DNA of 64,000 bases. It comes from an uncultured Paracoccaceae bacterium (GTDB taxonomy: Bacteria; Pseudomonadota; Alphaproteobacteria; Rhodobacterales; Rhodobacteraceae). Positions 40,808 through 49,482 of this stretch are shown piece after piece. The stretch's first letter is position 1, and every line of letters begins with the position of its first letter. The position numbers were made by a program, and so were the translations under genes. The stretch lies in contig CANMQX010000003.1 of assembly GCA_947500135.1 (NCBI GenBank), forward strand, positions 124,001 through 188,000, read 5' to 3'. Under the pieces are notes generated by a model. That model did no database searches and was not told the origin of the DNA. It worked only from the letters and a program-made list of their open reading frames with translations.

Positions 40808-42787
40808 TCAGACCAATTCGGCATCCGTCATGATTTCAACGAGGGCCGGTCCGTTGACGTCCAGCGCCGTTTGAATTGCCTCTTCAAGTTCAGCCGCATC
40901 GGTCACTTTGTGCCCATGGCCCCCGCACAGTCTGGCGAATGCTGCAAAGGATGGGTTGATCAGGTCGGTTTCCCAAACCGGCCATTCGCCTGACCGCTGT
41001 TCTTTTGAAATTTTGCCCAATTCGCCGTTGTGCAGCAGGATATGTGTGACATCCATGCCGTATTTTACCGCTGTCGTGAAATCCATGGGATATTGCCCAA
41101 AACCGCCATCACCGGAGATCGAAACCACCTTGCACCTGCGCAGTGCCGCGACATCCTGGGTCGCAGCCCAGGCACCAAGCCCGGCGGGAAAACCATAGCC
41201 GATAGACCCCAGATAGCCGGACATCAACACCCGCTGACTGCCCTTGGTTTCAAGGTAGCGGCCAAATGAATATGTGTTGTTGCCCACATCGACCGCAAAG
41301 ATCGTGTTGTCCGGTACCAGCCGCCCAAGAATGTCAAAGATCGCAAATGAATGGATCCCTTGTCCGTGGTCCTCTGCCAGGCGACGCTGTTTTTCGTCGC
41401 GCCAGATCGCCCAGCGTTCGGCCAGTTCGGGCCGTTGATCAACGGCATCGGCATTGGCACTGATCAGCGGGCTGGCCGCGTCGCAGAACGCGCCGATATC
41501 CCCCCAAACGGGGACCTTTACCGCATGAAACTTGCCAAGCTGCATCCGGTCATAATCAACCTGAATAATGTTTTCCTTTAATGCGATCCCGGTATGGTTT
41601 GAAAAGCTGGCACCAAAGGCGACAAGCACATCAGCCTCATTCATGAACCAGCTGGCAATTGGCGTGCCCGACCGACCGATGACGCCGGCCCCCAACGGGT
41701 GGCTATCGGGCACAAGCCCCTTGGCCTTGAATGTTGTCACCACCGGCGTGCCGATTTTTTCAGCGAGTGCAATAATCTGCGCCCGCGCATCATAGGCCCC
41801 GTGGCCGACAACAAACATCGGTCGCTTGGCGCTGTTCAAAAGGGCGGCGGCGGCTTCGATATCGCTTTGCGATGGTGTCACACGGGTGCCACCCATCCGC
41901 CCAATCGGTTTGGCTGCAGGCTTGTCAGATGGCACTGTCTGCACGTCATCTGGAAAAATCAGATGGGCGACGTTCTGTTCAACGATGGCATTCTTGCACG
42001 CCAGCGACATAAGCTCTGCGTGGTTTGAGCTGTTCAGCACAGGCTGTGAGAAAGTGGATACCGCCTGAAACGCCGATTTCAGATCAATGTCCTGAAACGC
42101 ACCAGGTCCGAAAACCTGTGTCTGCACTTGTCCAGTCAATGCGAGGACGGGCGCACGGTCAACCTTGGCATCCCACATCCCCGTCAGCAGGTTGGTCGCC
42201 CCTGGTCCGGCAATCGTCAGGCAGGCCGCGGGTTGGCCGGTTAACTTGCCATAGGCTGATGCTGCAAAGGCGGCTACCCCTTCGTGGCGGATGCCATAAT
42301 ATTTCAGCTTCTTTTCATTCACCTGCCGCCTGATCGCATCGGCCAAGCCGAGGTTCGAATGGCCCACCATCCCAAAGACGGTCTGCACACCCCAGTTGGT
42401 CATTGTTTCGACCATCACATCGGTGACAGTGCGTTCATGCGGGGGTTCTGCCGCAAGCCCGACAAAGATTTCGCCATCCCGGATATCCAGCGGGTACATG
42501 TCCTGACCTGTGTCTTCATGCCCGCCGGGGGGCTTGCCGGTCAGCGGGTCGAAATCCCAGCCATGCCACGGGCAGCGGATCCAGCATTTGTCGTCGATCC
42601 CTTTTTCAATGGACCCTTCGCCAAGCGGCCCCTTTTGGTGCGGGCAATGGTTGTTCATCGCGGCCCATTGCCCATCGAAGTGCACAAGGCAGATCGATGT
42701 CGTGCGCGCGGTCACGGTTTTGACCCGATCCTCGGGCAGGTCGTTGATGTGGCCGACCGAAATCCAGTCAAGGTCCTCAGTTGTCAT
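40808..42787 (-). CDS. Rieske [2Fe-2S] domain fused to a pyruvate oxidase/acetolactate synthase-like ThDP-dependent enzyme
   Basis: N-terminal NNHCPHQKGPLGEG...CWIRCPWHGWDFD; then GVQTVFGMVGHSNLGLADAIRR, RHEGVAAFAASAYGKLTGQPAACLTIAGPGATNLLTG, ThDP motif GDGGFGQYPMDFTTAVKYGMDVTHILLHN. Confidence 0.93.
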   Translation of the reverse strand: MTTEDLDWISVGHINDLPEDRVKTVTARTTSICLVHFDGQWAAMNNHCPHQKGPLGEGSIEKGIDDKCWIRCPWHGWDFDPLTGKPPGGHEDTGQDMYPLDIRDGEIFVGLAAEPPHERTVTDVMVETMTNWGVQTVFGMVGHSNLGLADAIRRQVNEKKLKYYGIRHEGVAAFAASAYGKLTGQPAACLTIAGPGATNLLTGMWDAKVDRAPVLALTGQVQTQVFGPGAFQDIDLKSAFQAVSTFSQPVLNSSNHAELMSLACKNAIVEQNVAHLIFPDDVQTVPSDKPAAKPIGRMGGTRVTPSQSDIEAAAALLNSAKRPMFVVGHGAYDARAQIIALAEKIGTPVVTTFKAKGLVPDSHPLGAGVIGRSGTPIASWFMNEADVLVAFGASFSNHTGIALKENIIQVDYDRMQLGKFHAVKVPVWGDIGAFCDAASPLISANADAVDQRPELAERWAIWRDEKQRRLAEDHGQGIHSFAIFDILGRLVPDNTIFAVDVGNNTYSFGRYLETKGSQRVLMSGYLGSIGYGFPAGLGAWAATQDVAALRRCKVVSISGDGGFGQYPMDFTTAVKYGMDVTHILLHNGELGKISKEQRSGEWPVWETDLINPSFAAFARLCGGHGHKVTDAAELEEAIQTALDVNGPALVEIMTDAELV

Positions 42788-43067
42788 GGCTATCGTCCTT
42801 TTCTGGCGCGGGGGCTGGAAAGATGAAATCGATGAATTTTTGTAGGTAAGTCAGGATCAGGAACACGCCTGCGGCCCAGATCAGCAGCTCAAAGGGGGCG
42901 AGCGGTGTGCCGCGCAGCCAGCGCCCCAACAAACCGCCACCTGGACGCAGCTCTTCCCAGCCAAAAAGGCCGGATCGCGGCCACAGATCAAGAAACCAGA
43001 ACCGCGACAGATACAGCATGATAAGGCCAAGCACAGCCATCAGGACAAGGAGGGTGATGCGCTTCAT
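42777..43067 (-). CDS. Small membrane protein of the Rieske operon (96 aa)
   Basis: TM segments; overlaps both neighbours by 4 and 11 bp. Confidence 0.75.
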   Translation of the reverse strand: MKRITLLVLMAVLGLIMLYLSRFWFLDLWPRSGLFGWEELRPGGGLLGRWLRGTPLAPFELLIWAAGVFLILTYLQKFIDFIFPAPAPEKDDSHDN

Positions 43068-43825
43068 CCGTCAATCAGCTCCATCGTTGTGTCGTCCATG
43101 CGCAGGACAAGGATGTCGCCGCGCCGTTCCAGGTCGCCTTCGAGCGTGATGAACTGACCGACGTAATCATAGGCTGCGGGTGGCAAGGTTGTGCCGTCAG
43201 GCCCGGTGATGAGCATGAAATCGGACCCCTCAATAGGCTGGGTCGAGACGAAAACAGGCGGCACGTCCCCGAGCAGGCACAGATTGGCGCAGGCTTTGTG
43301 CGCGAGGCCACGACCCGGGCGCATCGCCCCGTTTAGGCATTTGCCATCGCAAATCTCGCCCGCGATTTTCCAACGACCCAAAGCTTCGGTTTCCATCGTG
43401 GGTGGATCGCCTTCGACCGCTGTCAGCCCCCGTTGCCCGCCACGCAACTGCATCATGTCGATCGTGCCGCGTTGCAGGATGATGCCGGACACCTCTGCCA
43501 ATTGCCCGTCCAGCCCCATCGCCCGCATATCCACCCCGGATTTGCCCGCGCTTGCCAGCATCAGGGTTTTACCCGGCTTGATCAGGTCATTCCCTTCGGT
43601 CACCCGCAGCAGTGGGTATGGGGTTAGCTCGATCACGCCGGTGACGGTCTGGCGACCGTAGTCAAAGCGAAAGCCGGACGCGGCTGGTTCGTCCTGTGTG
43701 GCACCAATCAGTAGTCCAGTGAGCACGAAAATCGCCACAACCAGCGCCGAGGCTAACAGCAGGAACTTACGCAATGGGCCGGGAACTGGCAGGTAGCCCA
43801 CAAAGAATGGTGGTTTGTCGCTCAT
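43064..43825 (-). CDS. Membrane-anchored protein with paired Cys motif, unknown function
   Basis: One N-terminal TM; GEICDGKCLNGAMRPGRGLAHKACANLCLLGDVPPVFV (CxxxC...CxxxC); 4-bp overlaps on both sides. Confidence 0.8.
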   Translation of the reverse strand: MSDKPPFFVGYLPVPGPLRKFLLLASALVVAIFVLTGLLIGATQDEPAASGFRFDYGRQTVTGVIELTPYPLLRVTEGNDLIKPGKTLMLASAGKSGVDMRAMGLDGQLAEVSGIILQRGTIDMMQLRGGQRGLTAVEGDPPTMETEALGRWKIAGEICDGKCLNGAMRPGRGLAHKACANLCLLGDVPPVFVSTQPIEGSDFMLITGPDGTTLPPAAYDYVGQFITLEGDLERRGDILVLRMDDTTMELIDG

Positions 43826-44877
43826 GCTGACACCTCTTGCGTTGGCACCGGTTCAACATACGTCCCCGGCGGGTTTGCATCGCGATGGACCTGCACGCCT
43901 GTCCCGTTCAGACGGATGTTGTAAGTTGGCACCATTTCGGTGAAGGGCGCGGGCGAACGTCCATTGGTCACATCATATTGGAACCCATGCCAAGGGCAGG
44001 TCACAAGACAGTCGATCACCCGACCTTCACCCAGCGGCCCGTTCTGGTGGGCGCAGGCATTGGAAATTGCGCTGAGCTTGCCATCTTGTTTAAATATGGC
44101 CACGCGATCACCACCCGGCAGGATTTTGATCTTGGCGAAACCTTCGCTGATGTCGCTTGCATCGCAGATATCGATCCAACCTTCCGCATCCCTACCAAGC
44201 TCATCACCCCCGCGCCAATCAAGGAACGCCGCATAGGCGTGCAGCCCGGCGACAGCCCCCGCACCGCCGATAAATATGACGGTGAAGGTTTGGTTCTGCT
44301 GGTCTTGCAAGATGCCAAGGCTGACATGAGCGACGACGGCCACATAGGCAAAATAGATCAGCGCGTGGATACGTTTCCAAACGGGCGGGGTCAGGAACTT
44401 CATCCAAAAATCGTGACTGGTGGCCGACAGGATCAACAGGCAGATCAGGGCGAAGATGCCGAAAACCTCGAACGGGAAGCCCGCCAGTTGGCCATAGCTT
44501 GTGTTGGCGAACAGCAATGCCTCGTATTTGTCGGAGCTTGAGAAAGCGAAATACCAGTTGAGGATATAGCTGGCATGGGTGATCGCCACGAAGGTCGTCA
44601 TCACGCCGAAATGGCGGCGATTATACAAGAGTGGCAGAAAGCGCCGGTCGATCCGGGCAAGCGGCCCGATGCACAGGATTACAGTCAGCATGACAAAGGC
44701 GCAGGCCCCGAACGCACGGGCGTTATGGACCTGTGGGTTGATCGGAAATTCGTGGCTGAGCAGTTCAGGGCTGATAAATAGAAATAGCCACAGGAAGGCA
44801 ACGACACCTGCCAGCATGATCCAGTCATACAGCCATTTATTGCGGTTCCATTGGACGGGGATATATTTGACGCTCAT
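43822..44877 (-). CDS. Ferric-reductase-like transmembrane domain fused to C-terminal Rieske [2Fe-2S] domain
   Basis: Multi-TM region with RRHFGVMTTFVAITHASYI and WKRIHALIYFAYVAVVAHVSLG; then CAHQNGPLGEGRVIDCLVTCPWHGFQYD; start at ATG 44877 overlaps the upstream stop by 4 bp. Confidence 0.9.
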   Translation of the reverse strand: MSVKYIPVQWNRNKWLYDWIMLAGVVAFLWLFLFISPELLSHEFPINPQVHNARAFGACAFVMLTVILCIGPLARIDRRFLPLLYNRRHFGVMTTFVAITHASYILNWYFAFSSSDKYEALLFANTSYGQLAGFPFEVFGIFALICLLILSATSHDFWMKFLTPPVWKRIHALIYFAYVAVVAHVSLGILQDQQNQTFTVIFIGGAGAVAGLHAYAAFLDWRGGDELGRDAEGWIDICDASDISEGFAKIKILPGGDRVAIFKQDGKLSAISNACAHQNGPLGEGRVIDCLVTCPWHGFQYDVTNGRSPAPFTEMVPTYNIRLNGTGVQVHRDANPPGTYVEPVPTQEVSA

Positions 44878-45242
44878 TCCGGGGCCTCGCTTAGCTGGAC
44901 TGGAGCGATGTCGGTGGGCCATGTCTGCCGGGCCGTAAGGCCCGCAACGATGATGACGACAATGGTGATTGGCATGAGCCACGCAAACCACTTATGCGAC
45001 GCGCGGCGCGGTCGATATCGGTGCGACCATTCATCCTTTCCATCTGCCAGAATGTACCAGCGCCACAAAACCAATGGCCAGATCAGAATGATGCCCGGCA
45101 CCAACAATGGCCGGAATACGTAAGCACCGCGTGCATCTTCGTCCAGCCGATCCATTCCAAAGGTCAGAAATGGTATCGCAACTAAAATCCCAAGACCGCC
45201 CCAGATTTTGACGATCAGCAGAATGAGTTCTGCCTGGTTCAT
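44874..45242 (-). CDS. Membrane protein of the Rieske operon (122 aa)
   Basis: Three predicted TM segments; 4-bp overlaps with both neighbours. Confidence 0.8.
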   Translation of the reverse strand: MNQAELILLIVKIWGGLGILVAIPFLTFGMDRLDEDARGAYVFRPLLVPGIILIWPLVLWRWYILADGKDEWSHRYRPRRASHKWFAWLMPITIVVIIVAGLTARQTWPTDIAPVQLSEAPE

Positions 45243-46849
45243 GCAGCACCCCCGAAATTGACACCCGAAATGTCGGCCATGTCTTTTTTCCAGGTGGTCA
45301 GATCATCATGGTTGAACTTTGACAGGTGATCATGGCCGCAGGCGCGGGCCATGACCTGCATCAATTCAACCGACGCGCCGAAGAAATTCGCCAGCTGCCG
45401 GGCGGATTTTTCGGCCACCAGACGGTTAACCAGCTGCGGTTTCTGGGTGGCAATACCGACCGGGCAGTTATTGGTGTGACAGGCGCGCATGGCCAGACAT
45501 CCAATCGCCTGCATTGCCGAATTCGACACCGCGATAGCGTCTGCGCCCAATGCCATCGCCTTGATAAAGTCAGCCGGTTTGCGCAGCCCGCCCGTGATAA
45601 CAAGCGTGATATCGCTGCGCCCTTGCTTATCAAGATGACGCCGCGCCCGCGCCAAAGCTGGTATCGTCGGGACAGAGATATTATCGCGAAAGATGATCGG
45701 TGCCGCCCCCGTCCCCCCGCCGCGCCCATCAAGAATGATGTAGTCAACGCCGACGGCCAGTGCGGCATCAATGTCCTTTTCGATATGCTGGGCGGATAGC
45801 TTGTAGCCGATGGGGATGCCGCCGGTTCGGTCGCGCACCTCATCGGCGAAATCCTTGATTTGCCTGACCTCAGTCCAGTCGGGAAAGCGCGGCGGCGAAA
45901 TCGCAGATGTGCCTTCCTCCAGGCCGCGCACTTCCGCGATCTTGCCTTTGACCTTGTTGCCCGGCAGGTGACCGCCTGTTCCAGTCTTGGCCCCCTGACC
46001 GCCTTTGAAGTGGAACGCCTGAACCTTGTCCAGCTTGTCCCAGCTGAATCCAAATCGGGCCGAGGCGAGTTCGTAGAAATAGCGCGTATTTTCTGCCTGC
46101 TCTTCTGGTAACATGCCACCTTCACCAGAACAGATGCCCGTCCCGGCCAGTTCCGCTCCGCGTGCCAGCGCGATCTTGGCGGATTCCGACAAGGCCCCAA
46201 AGCTCATGTCGGACACGAAAAGTGGTATATCCAGCTTCAGCGGCTTTTGCGCATTCGGGCCAATGACCACCTCGGTGCCCACTGCATCATCATCCAACAA
46301 AGGAGGCTTTGCCAACTGTGCTGTCAACAGCTGAATGTCATCCCAATCGGGCAGTTCGGTGCGCGGAACACCCATCGAGTCGACGATGCCGTGATGCCCT
46401 GTCTTGGTCAGGCCATTCTTGGCATAATTCTGTATCATCCCGTTATAGGGTTCGGCGTCAGTACCATGGCTTGGGTCAGCATAAAGCCCAAGATAGGCGT
46501 CCCGGTTATAGGGCTGCGGGTTGGCGTAGCCCCATGCGTTGATCTCATCCGCGTCGACACAGATATCGCCACCATCGATCCATGATTTGAACTTTGGAAG
46601 TTTCTCATCATTGGCATAGGCGGAAACGCCGCTGTCCAGCCGGTAATCCCAGTTATGGACGCCGCAAATCAGATCATTGCCCCGCACATGCCCATCCGAC
46701 ATCAACGCACCACGATGCAGGCAGCGCCCATAAAAAACCGATATCTCTTCATCAAATCGGACAACCACCAGATCGACCTCTCCGATGATCGCATATTCGG
46801 GTTTGCGATCATTCAGGTCGCTTAGTTTGAAGATGGCTGTGGCGTTCAT
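45239..46849 (-). CDS. Rieske-type [2Fe-2S] domain fused to FMN-binding glutamate synthase-like domain
   Basis: GRCLHRGALMSDGHVRGNDLICGVHNWDYR; FVSDMSFGALSESAKIALARGAELAGTGICSGEGGM; CLAMRACHTNNCPVGIATQ (CX5CX4C 3Fe-4S pattern). Confidence 0.93.
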   Translation of the reverse strand: MNATAIFKLSDLNDRKPEYAIIGEVDLVVVRFDEEISVFYGRCLHRGALMSDGHVRGNDLICGVHNWDYRLDSGVSAYANDEKLPKFKSWIDGGDICVDADEINAWGYANPQPYNRDAYLGLYADPSHGTDAEPYNGMIQNYAKNGLTKTGHHGIVDSMGVPRTELPDWDDIQLLTAQLAKPPLLDDDAVGTEVVIGPNAQKPLKLDIPLFVSDMSFGALSESAKIALARGAELAGTGICSGEGGMLPEEQAENTRYFYELASARFGFSWDKLDKVQAFHFKGGQGAKTGTGGHLPGNKVKGKIAEVRGLEEGTSAISPPRFPDWTEVRQIKDFADEVRDRTGGIPIGYKLSAQHIEKDIDAALAVGVDYIILDGRGGGTGAAPIIFRDNISVPTIPALARARRHLDKQGRSDITLVITGGLRKPADFIKAMALGADAIAVSNSAMQAIGCLAMRACHTNNCPVGIATQKPQLVNRLVAEKSARQLANFFGASVELMQVMARACGHDHLSKFNHDDLTTWKKDMADISGVNFGGAA

Positions 46850-46880
46850 GGCTGTCCTCTTTCGTCGCTGGTTGTTTTGG

Positions 46881-48263
46881 TCAACTGGTATCGTTTTCGG
46901 CGGGGCTCACTTTCTGTTGCATCGACTCCGTCTCTCGGCGCGGGCCAAGATCCGCAATCTTTCGCCCATACCACCTTGCCGCAGGTGCTGCGGTAACACC
47001 ATGCAATACTGCACTTATCCAGACGGTGTTCACGGCGATATGAAGTATGTTTTCGCCCAGATCATGGGGCAGCATCTCGACCACCAGCAGGGCGAAAAGC
47101 GCGGTTGCGAGGCCGCGTGGCCCAAACCAGCCAAAGAACAGGCGCGTCAGGGGTGATGCGTCAGTTCCGATCAACGAAACCCAGATTGCCAGCGGGCGGA
47201 TGATAAAGAGACTGACCAAGATCAGCGCAAATACTGGGAAGGTCAGGTGCATGATGGCCTCCGGCACCAATGCTGCACCTAATAACAGGAATGCGGACCA
47301 GGATAATATTTGTCCTTCGCCTTCGACGAATTCGTAAATGAATTTGCAGCGTCCCTGTACAACAGCGCCAAAGACAAGGCCGCTGACAAAGGCTGCAATG
47401 AACCCGTTGCCACCGATTTGCGTGGCTGCAAGGTAGGATAGCCCCGCAAGCGCAAGTGCGCCAATCCCTTCATAGGTTTCAGAGGTTAGTGCGTGGTCTT
47501 TTGCATAGATCAAAACACGCCCACCAACCCAGCCCATGATCACCCCGGCAATCGGCCCAAGAACCACTTGGGCCAATCCGAAGGCAATCCAGGACGCATT
47601 GGATTGCGACATCGCATTCGCCACAAGACTGGCCAATAGCAGGATCAATGGCAGGGCAAGCCCGTCATTCAGGCCGCTTTCAACAACCAGTGCACGACGG
47701 GGCCGGATCGGGACGGACTCATTCGACACGACCGCCTGTCCAAGTGCGGCATCCGTCGGTGCCATGATGGCAGCAAGCAGGAACGCGGCAAGCAATGACC
47801 ATTCGGGTAACATCACTGTCGCAGCCACAGCACCAAAGATAATGGCCAACGGCAATCCGATCAGCAGCATCCGCGCGGGCCAGACGCGGCGCATCTGCAA
47901 CGCACGCAAATCTGTGCTGGCCGCGTCAAGGAACAGCAAAATGACCAATGCGATTTCGGCAACAGGATGCAACAACGCCCGCGCTTGATCCGATGATGTC
48001 AATCCGCCCAGTGAAACGATTGTGCCCAACAAAAGAAACACCATCGGCGCCGTCACAATGGTGGTGACTAATCGTTGACCAAGCATGCAGAATGTAATCG
48101 TCACACCACAAATGAGAGTGAGGCCTAGCATAGTGTCACGCATTACTCCGCTTTGCAGTCCAGTGGCGGAAGCATCATGTGCAGCTCCCATCGACGTCAA
48201 GTGGGTTGATATAAGGTCTGCGTGATAGAAGTCATGGCAGCGGTCGCATGTTCGTGACAGCAA
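46881..48263 (-). CDS. Cation:proton antiporter, CPA1/NhaP-like (start possibly 48191)
   Basis: Multi-TM protein; MAPTDAALGQAVVSNESVPIRPRRALVVESGLNDGLALPLILL. Confidence 0.85.
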   Translation of the reverse strand: MLSRTCDRCHDFYHADLISTHLTSMGAAHDASATGLQSGVMRDTMLGLTLICGVTITFCMLGQRLVTTIVTAPMVFLLLGTIVSLGGLTSSDQARALLHPVAEIALVILLFLDAASTDLRALQMRRVWPARMLLIGLPLAIIFGAVAATVMLPEWSLLAAFLLAAIMAPTDAALGQAVVSNESVPIRPRRALVVESGLNDGLALPLILLLASLVANAMSQSNASWIAFGLAQVVLGPIAGVIMGWVGGRVLIYAKDHALTSETYEGIGALALAGLSYLAATQIGGNGFIAAFVSGLVFGAVVQGRCKFIYEFVEGEGQILSWSAFLLLGAALVPEAIMHLTFPVFALILVSLFIIRPLAIWVSLIGTDASPLTRLFFGWFGPRGLATALFALLVVEMLPHDLGENILHIAVNTVWISAVLHGVTAAPAARWYGRKIADLGPRRETESMQQKVSPAENDTS

Positions 48264-48421
48264 CGTTTATCATTTGCCGTTCCAAGCGTGCTTCAGTAGC
48301 TGCAAGATTGGGCAAGACAGTGTTTCCAAATCGGGTTTATAGTCCGAAGGCATAGATTGCTTTGCGTTGATGCCTCACTTCAACCACTGACCGCTATCCA
48401 AACGACAATAAAGGACACATC

Positions 48422-49468
48422 ATGTACCGCATCTGGATCTTACTGGCGTCCGCTTTTCTTTTGATGTCCTCTGGAAGCCTGGCTTCAGCGCAAGATGCGG
48501 TCGTTCGCCCTGCAAAACTTATGGTTATCGGGGCAGACACGGATGGCATCACCCGCCAGTTCTTTGGGCAGGTGGTCGCGCGTCAAACAGTGGATCTTGC
48601 ATTTCAGGTGTCGGGACAAATCGTTGAGTTTCCAGCAACCGAAGGACAGCAGGTCGCGCAAGGCGCTTTGGTTGCGATGCTTGATACTGAACCATTTGAA
48701 TTGCAGCGCCAGCAGGCTTCTCTGCAATTGGAACAGGCGGACCGTCTGTTGACGCGCCTGAATAATCTTGGTGGTTCGGCTTCGGAGGTTTCAAAACAAG
48801 ACGCGGAGACGCAGCTGGCATTGGCCCGTGTTGCATTGCGTAATGCCGAGTATTCGTTGGAAAACGCGACGCTGCGCGCGCCGTTTGACGCGCTTGTGGC
48901 GAGCCGTAACGTGGCGAATTTCACAACCACAAACGCAGGAAGCCCGGTCATCAGACTGCACGACATGTCGGAATTGCGCATCGATATTGATGTTCCGGAA
49001 GTACTGTTCCAGCGCGCCGGGCAAAATGCCGATGTGGCGTTGCTGGCGCGGTTTCCGACCAGCAACAAGACCTATCCGTTGGAAATTCGCGAGTTCAACG
49101 CAGAGGCATCATCCATTGGCCAGACATTTCGTTTGACCCTTGGGATGGAGCGGCCAGATGATCTGAACGTGTTGCCGGGCAGTTCGGTTATTGTGCTGGC
49201 GACGCTGAATGAGGGTCCGCCACGCCTGATTGTACCCGCCACGGCAATTCAGATTGGCAATGATGGATCGACCAGTGTCATGCAGTTCGTTCCAACCGAC
49301 GGCGACAACGGCGTCCTGCGAAAAGTGGACGTTTCGATAGATGCCACGCGTGACGGGGCGTTTATGATTACCTCTGGATTGGACGTCGGGGCGGAAATCG
49401 TCAGGATTGGCGCCCAAGTTCTGGCGGAGGGTGATACCGTCCGTCGCTTTTCAGGTTACGCAAACTAA
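48422..49468 (+). CDS. RND efflux periplasmic adaptor subunit
   Basis: Signal peptide; GQVVARQTVDLAFQVSGQIVEFPATEGQQVAQGALVAMLD; upstream of RND pump. Confidence 0.92.
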   Translation: MYRIWILLASAFLLMSSGSLASAQDAVVRPAKLMVIGADTDGITRQFFGQVVARQTVDLAFQVSGQIVEFPATEGQQVAQGALVAMLDTEPFELQRQQASLQLEQADRLLTRLNNLGGSASEVSKQDAETQLALARVALRNAEYSLENATLRAPFDALVASRNVANFTTTNAGSPVIRLHDMSELRIDIDVPEVLFQRAGQNADVALLARFPTSNKTYPLEIREFNAEASSIGQTFRLTLGMERPDDLNVLPGSSVIVLATLNEGPPRLIVPATAIQIGNDGSTSVMQFVPTDGDNGVLRKVDVSIDATRDGAFMITSGLDVGAEIVRIGAQVLAEGDTVRRFSGYAN

Positions 49469-49482
49469 TCAAGGGTACCCTG

